32,028 nucleotides of DNA, taken from the NCBI GenBank assembly GCA_017617145.1, contig JAFZWX010000208.1, positions 1 to 32,028 of the forward strand, read 5' to 3'. The stretch comes from Treponema sp. Its GTDB lineage: Bacteria; Spirochaetota; Spirochaetia; Treponematales; Treponemataceae. Positions within the stretch are counted from its first letter, which is position 1, and each line of letters opens with the position of its first letter. Of this stretch, positions 7,737-14,447 are shown piece by piece. Both the position numbers and the translations under genes were made by a program. The notes under the pieces were generated by a model. The model made no database searches and was not told where the DNA came from. It worked only from the letters and a program-made list of their open reading frames with translations.

Positions 7737-9236
7737 TTAATTTGCTGTCATTCTGTTAAGCAGATTCAAATCATTTTTTAAGGTTTTGTCATCTGGAAAA
7801 ATCTGGAGACCTGCTTCAAGTATCTGGCGGGCTTGATCAAAATGCTGTGCGTTGGCTTGTTCTGCAAAATTATTATGAATTATTGCAATGCAATTATCAT
7901 AAAAGGCTTTTTGCATTTTTTTGATTTTTGAACTTTTTGGAAGATACTGCAAGGCTTCTTCTGATTTTTGAAAACCTGTTTCATAATCCCGTATATTCAT
8001 ACAATTATTTAGTATCATTAACCAGGCATTTTCCAAATAAAGCAGGCCACGTTTTTGAAAAGCTTCATCCTGATTTTGCGGCAAAGAAAGCGTTTGATTT
8101 ATGAGCTCAATTTGTTCTTCAGCAGGTAAACCTTCCAACCCGGAATCAAAGAAAATGTCTGCAAGAATTTCCTGAGAAGCGGCAGCTTGTTTTTGCGTGA
8201 TATAAGGCTTGAATTTTTTGAACGAAGCCTCTGCAAGCGGAAAATCTTTTTGCTGCAGACACAAAACCAAAAGGTTATACAAAGCTGTATCCATATTTTT
8301 TTGAAGATAATCTGTCATTCCCCAGCGGTCGATAAAACTTGTAAACCATTCTACATAACTCTGGAAAACTTGTGCAGACTCCACTTCTGTATTCACATAA
8401 TTTGAAGCAAGGACATCAAAATCGTTTCGAACCTGTGATGCAGACTTTGTTTTTTCTGATTTTACAAATTCATAACGTGCTGCACCTAAAGGAATTGCTC
8501 TTTCATAATCATCTTGCTCTATGCAAGCTGCACAGATGTTTCCCGCAATTAATCCGGCAAAAAGTGAATCAGAAACTTCCTGTCTATTAGCGTAGTACTT
8601 TTTAGGAACAACATAATAACTCTGGATTTTATCTTCGTTTTCTATAGTTTCACGAGTTCCAGGGTTAAATCCATAAGGATTTGTAGTTTCTACATCGATT
8701 TTTTTAAGCTGATTTTTTTTACCGCCAGTTCCAGCTCCACCATGAACATAAACCGCACAAAAGGCATGTTCCGTAGTTTTTTGCCCGCGAACTTCAAGAC
8801 CTGCCGCTTTAGCCGCCGCCAGATAAAGCAAGCCAGAAGAAACACAATTATACACACCTGTTAAAAGTGCTTCATCTACTTTCGTCTGATAAAAATTATA
8901 TGCGTTAAGATAATCACGATACAATAGTTTAAGGACCGCTTTACCCCGCTCTTCAAGTTCAAGCTGCATATAGTCATCACTACTTACTTCTGCTTTGATT
9001 TTTTCAAAAATTAAAAGACATTTTTCACCAGCGTCAGACTCAAGCGGACATTCAGAACATAAAAGTGCCAGACGAAAAACCTCATCGGCAGAAAGCGACC
9101 ACCCCGCTCGGTTAGCGTTAACTAACACATCCTCCGGTAGAAACACAGGTTCTATCGAAGGATGTATTTGTTGGGAAAAACAGAATGCACAAATAAAAAG
9201 AAATATCGAAATTACAAGGATGTTTTTTTTATTCAT
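7737..9236 (-). CDS. Exported protein with transglutaminase-like domain and helical-repeat C-terminus
   Basis: A 499-residue protein. The chosen start, ATG at 9236, gives a clean signal peptide (MNKKNILVISIFLF, cut near FCFSQ). A start 13 codons earlier would add a polar Cys-rich stretch before it and a 47-base overlap with the upstream gene, so I reject it. The middle has a transglutaminase/papain-like triad: C131 in YNCVSSGLLYLAAAKAAGL, H157 in TTEHAFCAVYV, D181 in KKIDVETTNPYGF. The rest (about 220-499) is helical and looks TPR-like, with segments such as DYERAIPLGAARYEF and HFDQARQILEAGLQIFPDD. It probably acts in the periplasm as a thiol hydrolase or binding protein. It overlaps the upstream gene by 8 bases (ATGAATAA), so the two are made together. 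Confidence 0.7.
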   Translation of the reverse strand: MNKKNILVISIFLFICAFCFSQQIHPSIEPVFLPEDVLVNANRAGWSLSADEVFRLALLCSECPLESDAGEKCLLIFEKIKAEVSSDDYMQLELEERGKAVLKLLYRDYLNAYNFYQTKVDEALLTGVYNCVSSGLLYLAAAKAAGLEVRGQKTTEHAFCAVYVHGGAGTGGKKNQLKKIDVETTNPYGFNPGTRETIENEDKIQSYYVVPKKYYANRQEVSDSLFAGLIAGNICAACIEQDDYERAIPLGAARYEFVKSEKTKSASQVRNDFDVLASNYVNTEVESAQVFQSYVEWFTSFIDRWGMTDYLQKNMDTALYNLLVLCLQQKDFPLAEASFKKFKPYITQKQAAASQEILADIFFDSGLEGLPAEEQIELINQTLSLPQNQDEAFQKRGLLYLENAWLMILNNCMNIRDYETGFQKSEEALQYLPKSSKIKKMQKAFYDNCIAIIHNNFAEQANAQHFDQARQILEAGLQIFPDDKTLKNDLNLLNRMTAN

Positions 9237-10203
9237 TCTGTAACTTATACATCTGCAAAACAGCTTTTTTGGCAATGGCAGGAGTTACCTTTTCGTTTGG
9301 AATAATTTCATCTGGAGCACCACCATCAAAATCAACAGGGAAGTTTTTGTAAATACCAACTCCATCCACAATCCATACATAAAGAGGCTTATCGCCCTTT
9401 TTAGCTTTTCCTCCAAGATAGCCAAAACTGTTGGCAGCTTCCCAATGTCCAGAAACTCCAGTATAGTTTTCGGCATAAATAAAAGCTTCATCGCTATTTT
9501 CAAAGGTTATATCAGTAGGCTGAACAATAATCCATTCATCGCCATATCTTTCTTTTTCAACCTTAAACTTCTTTTTTGTGTCGTATTTTTTCAAAACTTC
9601 CTGAGTTAATTTTTTATTTTTATTGGAATAATATCTACCGTCTTCTTCTTCCTCAGCAGCACTATATGCATTTGTAAAAGCATTCATAATAGCAGAAAGA
9701 TCCGAATAATTGTTAGTATCATAATCAGAATACTCATTTACTTCTGGAGCAATTTCTTCATCAAAAACCTTTGTAAGAGCCGGCATGTTTTTACTTACAA
9801 CCTTCTGGTCAGACTCTGCAACCATAGAACGAATCTGAGCCATAGGATCCATACCAAAGCTTTTCATAAGAGCCGCAGTCTGAGGATCGGCCGCAAGGGT
9901 TTCATCATATTTTCCAACAGCGTATCCATAGGCAATTGCAACAACCTTATCGTATGCGTTATTTCCAGAAACTCCATATTTATTCAAAACCTTGTTTACA
10001 GTAACCTGAGCACTTGCACTCAAAACAAGACTTTCTGTATCTGTTACAACAACACCAACTTTTTCGAGCTCTGTATAAATCTTACTGTAGTTCTTGCAAA
10101 AAGATTGTACGTCGCTATCTGTAAGACCAGTCGATTTAGCGGTCTGCGCAAAAACACAGGCACAAATAAAAATAGCCGCAATAATAGAAATAAACTTCTT
10201 CAT
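9229..10203 (-). CDS. Exported protein of unknown function
   Basis: A 324-residue protein with a standard signal peptide (MKKFISIIAAIFICACVFAQ, cut after VFA). I recognise no domain. The N-terminal half is helical; an acidic tract lies near residues 178-190 (EEEEDGRYY), followed by a basic stretch; the C-terminal third is rich in Tyr/Trp/Gly (GHWEAANSFGYLGG, PLYVWIVDGVG) and may be a small beta domain. AAGGAG lies 6 nt before the ATG, and a good promoter is visible upstream. It overlaps the transglutaminase-like gene by 8 bases, so the two products may work on the same envelope process; this is inference. Confidence 0.7.
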   Translation of the reverse strand: MKKFISIIAAIFICACVFAQTAKSTGLTDSDVQSFCKNYSKIYTELEKVGVVVTDTESLVLSASAQVTVNKVLNKYGVSGNNAYDKVVAIAYGYAVGKYDETLAADPQTAALMKSFGMDPMAQIRSMVAESDQKVVSKNMPALTKVFDEEIAPEVNEYSDYDTNNYSDLSAIMNAFTNAYSAAEEEEDGRYYSNKNKKLTQEVLKKYDTKKKFKVEKERYGDEWIIVQPTDITFENSDEAFIYAENYTGVSGHWEAANSFGYLGGKAKKGDKPLYVWIVDGVGIYKNFPVDFDGGAPDEIIPNEKVTPAIAKKAVLQMYKLQNE

Positions 10204-10221
10204 AAAAAACTCCTTACAAAA

Positions 10222-10251
10222 ATTATAACACAGAAAAATAAAATGTGTTAA
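10222..10251 (-). promoter_or_regulatory. Promoter with overlapping inverted repeat, upstream of the exported-protein operon
   Basis: On the minus strand, TTAACA (10251-10246) and TATAAT (10227-10222) are separated by 18 nt, close to the sigma-70 consensus. An inverted repeat AACACA/TGTGTT (10227-10232 and 10244-10249) covers the spacer and touches both boxes, a typical place for a repressor site. The ribosome site AAGGAG is at 10210-10215. Confidence 0.55.
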
Positions 10252-10257
10252 AAAAAA

Positions 10258-10341
10258 GGGGGGGCGCCTGCCCCTCGCTGCAACCCACTGCGTGGTTTTC
10301 CGCTACCCCCTCTCCTAGGGGCTCTGCCCCTAAAACCCCGG
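10258..10341 (-). repeat. Three-hairpin GC-rich repeat, copy 1 (family A)
   Basis: Read on the minus strand, the element begins GGGGTTTTAGGGGC and holds three short hairpins: TAGGGGC-AGA-GCCCCTA, CCAC-GCA-GTGG and GGGGC-AGGC-GCCCC. A diverged second copy at 29188-29263 has the same order of hairpins with changed but still pairing stems. It is far richer in G+C than its surroundings and lies upstream of the exported-protein promoter. Confidence 0.8.
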
Positions 10342-10350
10342 CTTAATTCC

Positions 10351-10438
10351 CGTCATTGCGAGGAGCTTAGCGACGTGGCAATCCACAAAATAAAAGACCT
10401 TCTTGAACATGGATTGCCGCGCTCCGCTCGCAATGACG
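10351..10438. repeat. Long inverted repeat, CGTCATTGCGAG type
   Basis: Left arm 10351-10385 begins CGTCATTGCGAG and ends GGCAATCCA; right arm 10410-10438 begins TGGATTGCC and ends CTCGCAATGACG. The arms pair with a few mismatches and a bulge around a 24-nt AT-rich loop. Elements with these ends are common intergenic repeats in many unrelated bacteria (from memory). It lies between the three-hairpin repeat and the end of the RNA methyltransferase gene. Confidence 0.75.
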
Positions 10439-10464
10439 GCTTTTTACTAATCGCAATGACTAGT

Positions 10465-11241
10465 TTACATCATTTCATAGAATATTATACTAGCCGCCTG
10501 GGCTACATTTAAACTATCCACACAACTTTGTTCTACCCCTTTGTTCATACCTGCCCACGGGATAATCACAAGTTCATCGCAGTTTTTCTTTATAGTTTCA
10601 CTAATTCCTTCTTCTTCATTGCCAAGGACAACTAAAATCGGTTTTGTTGGTGTTGCACTGGCAGCTTCGCGCAGAAAACTCACCGGTTTTTTGGCATCAA
10701 GGGCTGTTCCGATGCGTAGTACTTTTTGAGACAACGCCTCCAGCAAGCGTTCCGACGACTTTACGCTGTAAATATTTACATATTCCATGCCACCTTCGGC
10801 AACTCGATAGCTGCTTGTTGTAATGGAGCTTTGCGCTTCGTCCAGCGGAATCACAATATTCTTTATTCCAAAAAAGGCCGCGCTTCGAACAATGGCACCA
10901 AAATTGTTTGCATTTCCAATGCGGTCAAGCAGGACTGCATTTTCTCCATGTTTAATCCAACCGTCTGTAATATCAGAATCAAGTGGTGTAATTTCGGGTG
11001 CCTTAATCATTGCCACAACACCCTGATGATGAACAGAGCCGCAAAGCTTCTGTAATTCTTCGGCAGGCTTTTGATTATATATTCCATGGGACTTGGCAAG
11101 TCTTTTACAAAGCCCTCCAAACTTTGGAGCAACATCTTCTGTAAAATAAAGGCGGGTAATTTTTTCGGGATGATTTTTTTCGAGCTTTTTTACAGCTGCA
11201 AAGCCGCACACTGCAAGTTCGTTGTTTTTCTTGTTCTTCAT
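10465..11241 (-). CDS. SpoU/TrmH-family RNA 2'-O-methyltransferase
   Basis: A 258-residue cytoplasmic enzyme. The N-terminal part (about 1-85) is the small substrate-binding domain seen in RlmB-like members. The SPOUT domain follows with motif 1 DRIGNANNFGAIVRSAAFFG, motif 2 ILVVLGNEEEGIS and motif 3 VIIPWAGMNKGVEQSCVDSLNVAQA, which form the knot that binds S-adenosylmethionine. Family members methylate a ribose in tRNA or 23S rRNA; the exact site is not clear. Motif 3 carries a longer insertion than the usual IPMxGxxxSLNVS form. I choose ATG at 11241; a GTG 5 codons earlier (11256) is possible. No ribosome site is seen, but TATATT ends 6 nt before the ATG, so the message may be leaderless. 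Confidence 0.85.
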   Translation of the reverse strand: MKNKKNNELAVCGFAAVKKLEKNHPEKITRLYFTEDVAPKFGGLCKRLAKSHGIYNQKPAEELQKLCGSVHHQGVVAMIKAPEITPLDSDITDGWIKHGENAVLLDRIGNANNFGAIVRSAAFFGIKNIVIPLDEAQSSITTSSYRVAEGGMEYVNIYSVKSSERLLEALSQKVLRIGTALDAKKPVSFLREAASATPTKPILVVLGNEEEGISETIKKNCDELVIIPWAGMNKGVEQSCVDSLNVAQAASIIFYEMM

Positions 11242-11289
11242 ACGCTTAATATACACAATTATTAAGAAAAATGATATATTTGAACGAAA

Positions 11290-11317
11290 GATCCCCGGAT
11301 CAAACCCGAGGATGACA
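11290..11317 (+). repeat. REP-like palindrome (family D) next to a ribosome site
   Basis: A diverged copy of the 28-bp palindrome, arms ATCCCCGGA and CCCGAGGAT around TCAAA. It lies 3 nt before the AAGGAG (11321-11326) of the next gene. An extended -10 (TGATATATT, 11272-11280) lies just upstream, so the hairpin would be in the 5' untranslated region. Confidence 0.75.
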
Positions 11318-11333
11318 CTAAAGGAGTTCTTCT

Positions 11334-12374
11334 ATGAAACGCACTTTTCTTTTTGTAACTTTTTTATTAACTCTCTCTGCTTCTGTTTTCTGTCTTCCAA
11401 GTCTTATTGACAGTCAGCTTTTTAAAACTTCTGAAACAAAGAATCTTAATTGTGATCTTGCGTGGGAAGACATTGATATTCAGCAAAGCAATGATACTGA
11501 AAAAATTCATGTAGAAGTTTATTGCAATAAAGAAAAATATGCTCCTACGATCAATTTTTCTAATTCCACCATTTATGTAAAATCAAATAAAAACAAACCA
11601 AACTTTGGTATTCAGAACTTGAAATGTACAGTTATTATAAAGATTCCCGCCAGCACACAGTTTAAATCAATTAATTTTGAAACCACCAGCGGAGATATTC
11701 AAAGTCAGATAATTATAAATGCCAATACTCTTTCAATAGAATCAACAAGTGGTGATCAATCATTTACAAAAGACCTTTTTGCTCAAAATGCAACTTTTAA
11801 GGCAACAAGTGGTGATGTTTTTGTTGATTCACTTTATGGTCAAAACTTAAAAGCAGAAACTACAAGCGGCTCAATAAAATTCAATACTTTTGAAGGACAA
11901 AATGCTTCTTTAGGAGCTACAAGCGGTTCTATTAAACTTATAAACGCAACAATTGAAAAAACTCTCGTAAAAACATCAAGCGGATCCATTACAATTGAAG
12001 GAACTGTTTCAAATGCTTTTGACATAACAGCAACAAGCGGTACAATTGGCCTTGAACTTGACGCAGCACCTTCCGCAAAATCACGAATAACTTCTACAAG
12101 CGGAACAATCTTTTTGGGACTGCCAGGAAATGATGATTTTTCTTTATGGGTTCAAACAACAGGCGGTTCATTTACAAATGCAATCACAAAAGAAAAAATC
12201 AGTGACCATGCAAATTACAAACAGAATATCAATGACGGAGGCGCTCTAATAATGCTTTCTTCAACTTCTGGTAGAATTACAGTTGATTCAAACAATGGAA
12301 TTACCGGTGCAATTATTGATGACAAAATTGACAAAGATGTACCTGTGGTTTCTTTTGATGACCCGATATTTTAA
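11334..12374 (+). CDS. Exported DUF4097-like beta-repeat protein
   Basis: A 346-residue protein with a signal peptide (MKRTFLFVTFLLTLSASVFC). The body is a ladder of about ten short repeats, each centred on TSG[DST]-I/V (for example TTSGDI, ATSGDV, TTSGSI, ATSGTI, STSGRI), spaced roughly 18-25 residues. This is the pattern of the DUF4097/putative adhesin family, which is expected to fold as a right-handed beta-helix with one repeat per coil. Members are mostly uncharacterised envelope proteins. A Cys at the end of the signal segment (VFCLPS) leaves a weak possibility of a lipoprotein. AAGGAG lies 7 nt before the ATG. The next gene encodes a shorter relative, so the two probably form one operon. 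Confidence 0.75.
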   Translation: MKRTFLFVTFLLTLSASVFCLPSLIDSQLFKTSETKNLNCDLAWEDIDIQQSNDTEKIHVEVYCNKEKYAPTINFSNSTIYVKSNKNKPNFGIQNLKCTVIIKIPASTQFKSINFETTSGDIQSQIIINANTLSIESTSGDQSFTKDLFAQNATFKATSGDVFVDSLYGQNLKAETTSGSIKFNTFEGQNASLGATSGSIKLINATIEKTLVKTSSGSITIEGTVSNAFDITATSGTIGLELDAAPSAKSRITSTSGTIFLGLPGNDDFSLWVQTTGGSFTNAITKEKISDHANYKQNINDGGALIMLSSTSGRITVDSNNGITGAIIDDKIDKDVPVVSFDDPIF

Positions 12375-12376
12375 GA

Positions 12377-12401
12377 GATTGCCGGGTCAAGCCCGATAAT
12401 C
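12377..12401 (+). repeat. REP-like palindrome (family D) between the two DUF4097-like genes
   Basis: Short copy with arms ATTGCCGGG and CCCGATAAT around TCAAG; it lacks the usual TGACA tail. It fills most of the 37-nt gap between the two genes. Confidence 0.75.
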
Positions 12402-12411
12402 TATTTACATT

Positions 12412-13116
12412 ATGAGAAATCTTTTTATTACATTTATACTTTTATTTTTTACTCTACCCCTCTTTGCAGAAGCAAAAAACATTGTTTACAACAACTCTTT
12501 TGACTATGCAAACATTAATTCCCTTGAAATTTCACTGTCTTATGAAAATCTCAAAATTACAAAGATTTATGGCGATGAAATTGTTGTAGAAATTGGTTCA
12601 AATAATAAAAAAACGATTCCTGTTGTTTCTTTAGAAGAAGATGATTTATATGGATTGCTTAAAATCAATTCTCCTGTAAAAAGAACAAAGCTTGGAAGTA
12701 ATTGTACTGTTTATGTTTTTCTTCCACAGGATTTTATACCAGAAACAATTTCAATTTCTTTAGTAAGCGGAAACCTTCAGACAGAACAGCTTTGCTCAAA
12801 TAGTACCTTGTATATTAAAAATATAAGTGGACGTACTGATATTTCGGCATGCACAACAGAATATCTCAATGCTTCTTCTGTTTCGGGAAGTCTTACACTG
12901 CAAAAAATCTCGGCAGGATATTTTGATATAAACAATGTTTCCGGGAATACATTTATTGAACTTGAAAATGCATTTGAAGCAAAATCAAGAGTAACGAGTG
13001 TTTCGGGAAAGATTCAGGTGTATTATAAAAAAAATGAGTCGCCCTTTTTGGACGACTCACCAGAATTGTTTATTTCGACTGTCTCAGGAAAAGTTGAGAC
13101 CGTACCCTTCGACTAA
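12412..13116 (+). CDS. Exported DUF4097-like protein, shorter paralogue
   Basis: A 234-residue protein with a signal peptide (MRNLFITFILLFFTLPLFAEA). It repeats xVSG/xISG motifs (LVSGNL, NISGRT, SVSGSL, NVSGNT, SVSGKI, TVSGKV), the same kind of beta-helix ladder as the preceding protein with V/I in place of T. The N-terminal 100 residues lack the repeats. No ribosome site is clear before the ATG. The last codons and stop (TVPFD, then TAA at 13114-13116) lie inside a CCCTTCGAC-type palindrome, so the original C-terminus may have been replaced. It is convergent with the OM-protein gene 14 bp away. Function unknown. Confidence 0.7.
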   Translation: MRNLFITFILLFFTLPLFAEAKNIVYNNSFDYANINSLEISLSYENLKITKIYGDEIVVEIGSNNKKTIPVVSLEEDDLYGLLKINSPVKRTKLGSNCTVYVFLPQDFIPETISISLVSGNLQTEQLCSNSTLYIKNISGRTDISACTTEYLNASSVSGSLTLQKISAGYFDINNVSGNTFIELENAFEAKSRVTSVSGKIQVYYKKNESPFLDDSPELFISTVSGKVETVPFD

Positions 13117-13124
13117 CTCAGGGG
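13104..13124. repeat. CCCTTCGAC-type palindrome (family E) at a gene end
   Basis: ACCCTTCGACTAACTCAGGG (13104-13123) resembles the CCCTTCGACAGGCTCAGGG element. It contains the TAA stop of the shorter DUF4097-like gene and fills the 14-bp gap between convergent genes. Relatives are at 17430-17454 and 20801-20826. Confidence 0.6.
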
Positions 13125-13130
13125 CCACTA

Positions 13131-14435
13131 CTAGAAGCCGACGCAAACTGTTACGAATGCACCAACTCCGGCTCCGGTAAAGCTCTTTGTAAAGCTTGGA
13201 GACTGGAAAGAAACACCCGCATCAACTTCTACAAGACGAATATTAAGAGCTAAAGCAAGTTCATTCTTAAAGATTTCGTCCAGATAAGAATGTGAAAGTG
13301 TGAGGCTCAAGATATTCCACAAACTCAATCTTCCTGCAATAGAGTAGTCAACGTAAACCTGTGTTTCATCAACACCGCCAGTTGATTTATTAATTGCTGC
13401 TGCAAAAGGATGTCTAAAGCCTAATCCAAGATATCCTGTAGTTGTAAGTAATGTTCCAAATGGATGGAAATCGGCAGAAACACCAATTTTCATAGGTCTG
13501 TGGATAGAATATGGCTGAGCCAAAATTTCTGGTTCACCAAGCAAGTCTTTCTTTTCTTCTGTGGTTGTTGTTGAACCTTCCTCTTCTTCTCTTGTATCGC
13601 CACCTTCATTTTCTGAATCTGTTCCCAAAAGCTGATCAATACTTATGCTTCCACCGTAAGGAGTATCGGTTCTTACAGAATACAAAGTACTCAGTTTACT
13701 AGGAACAATTGGAATACGGGCTGTAGCACCAACAGAAAGGAATCGGAACAAATCACGTTCGTAATTTCCTGTAATATCAAAACCGGAGTTGCTCTTTATT
13801 GCATTCACGATTGTATTAACATTGCTTAAATCTTCGGTTCTTGCTGCTGAATAAAGCTTTGCATCGAGATTTGCTTCATAACCAAAGGTGTTTTCCTGTT
13901 CGTTTATATAAACTCGTGCAAAAGTATTACCAGCATCAAAGTGTACCAAAGAACTAAAAGCTGTTCCTGTAAATGAAATGCTAGATTGTTTAAAGTTCCA
14001 GCCACCTTTAACTGCAACAGTTGCAAAAAGATCTGCATAAGTATTTGAAGTTTTCATTGTAAAATCATTACCCATGTTTGTAGTTCCATGACCAAGGAAT
14101 TCAAACAGATCTTTTGAAAGTCCTACTCCAACATCAGCTTCGGCACCAACCTGTAAACCAAAAATCAATCCTCTTGGAATATCAAGATTAATGCTGACAG
14201 AAGGAGCGGCATTTGCCTTAATTGCAGCGCCAACAAACTTTATATTATCTGCCATTTGCGGCAAATCGATTACTACAGATTCCTGAAGAACATCTGTAAG
14301 TCCAATAAGATTATTCGAAACATTTACAGGAACATCTACCTTGATTTCGAAAAATCTGTGTGCAAAGAAGTTTTCAGCAAACGAGGCACTAATTAATGAT
14401 ATAAATAATACAAAAGATACTACTAATTTTTTCAT
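13131..14435 (-). CDS. Probable outer-membrane beta-barrel protein
   Basis: A 434-residue protein with a signal peptide (MKKLVVSFVLFISLISASFA). The mature part alternates polar and hydrophobic residues with many Gly and aromatic residues (GLIFGLQVGAEADVGVGL, TTGYLGLGFRHPF) and ends in ...GAFVTVCVGF, a C-terminal Phe typical of OM barrels. A low-complexity acidic/Thr stretch (about 279-297, EEEEGSTTTTEE) looks like a surface or periplasmic loop. I do not recognise a named family. AGGAGG lies 8 nt before the ATG and starts at the stop of the lipoprotein gene upstream, with 12 bp between the genes, so the two are co-translated and may form an envelope complex. Confidence 0.65.
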   Translation of the reverse strand: MKKLVVSFVLFISLISASFAENFFAHRFFEIKVDVPVNVSNNLIGLTDVLQESVVIDLPQMADNIKFVGAAIKANAAPSVSINLDIPRGLIFGLQVGAEADVGVGLSKDLFEFLGHGTTNMGNDFTMKTSNTYADLFATVAVKGGWNFKQSSISFTGTAFSSLVHFDAGNTFARVYINEQENTFGYEANLDAKLYSAARTEDLSNVNTIVNAIKSNSGFDITGNYERDLFRFLSVGATARIPIVPSKLSTLYSVRTDTPYGGSISIDQLLGTDSENEGGDTREEEEGSTTTTEEKKDLLGEPEILAQPYSIHRPMKIGVSADFHPFGTLLTTTGYLGLGFRHPFAAAINKSTGGVDETQVYVDYSIAGRLSLWNILSLTLSHSYLDEIFKNELALALNIRLVEVDAGVSFQSPSFTKSFTGAGVGAFVTVCVGF

Positions 14436-14447
14436 TTTACTGCCTCC

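Noticed and set aside
9237..9275. Upstream ATG for the transglutaminase-like gene
   Set aside because: It would place a polar Cys-rich segment before the signal peptide and lengthen the overlap to 47 bases; ATG at 9236 gives a normal signal peptide and an 8-base overlap.
13036..13058. Hairpin GAGTCG/CGACTC inside the shorter DUF4097-like gene
   Set aside because: Only 6 bp with an 11-nt loop, in clear coding sequence; no repeat relatives seen. Likely chance.
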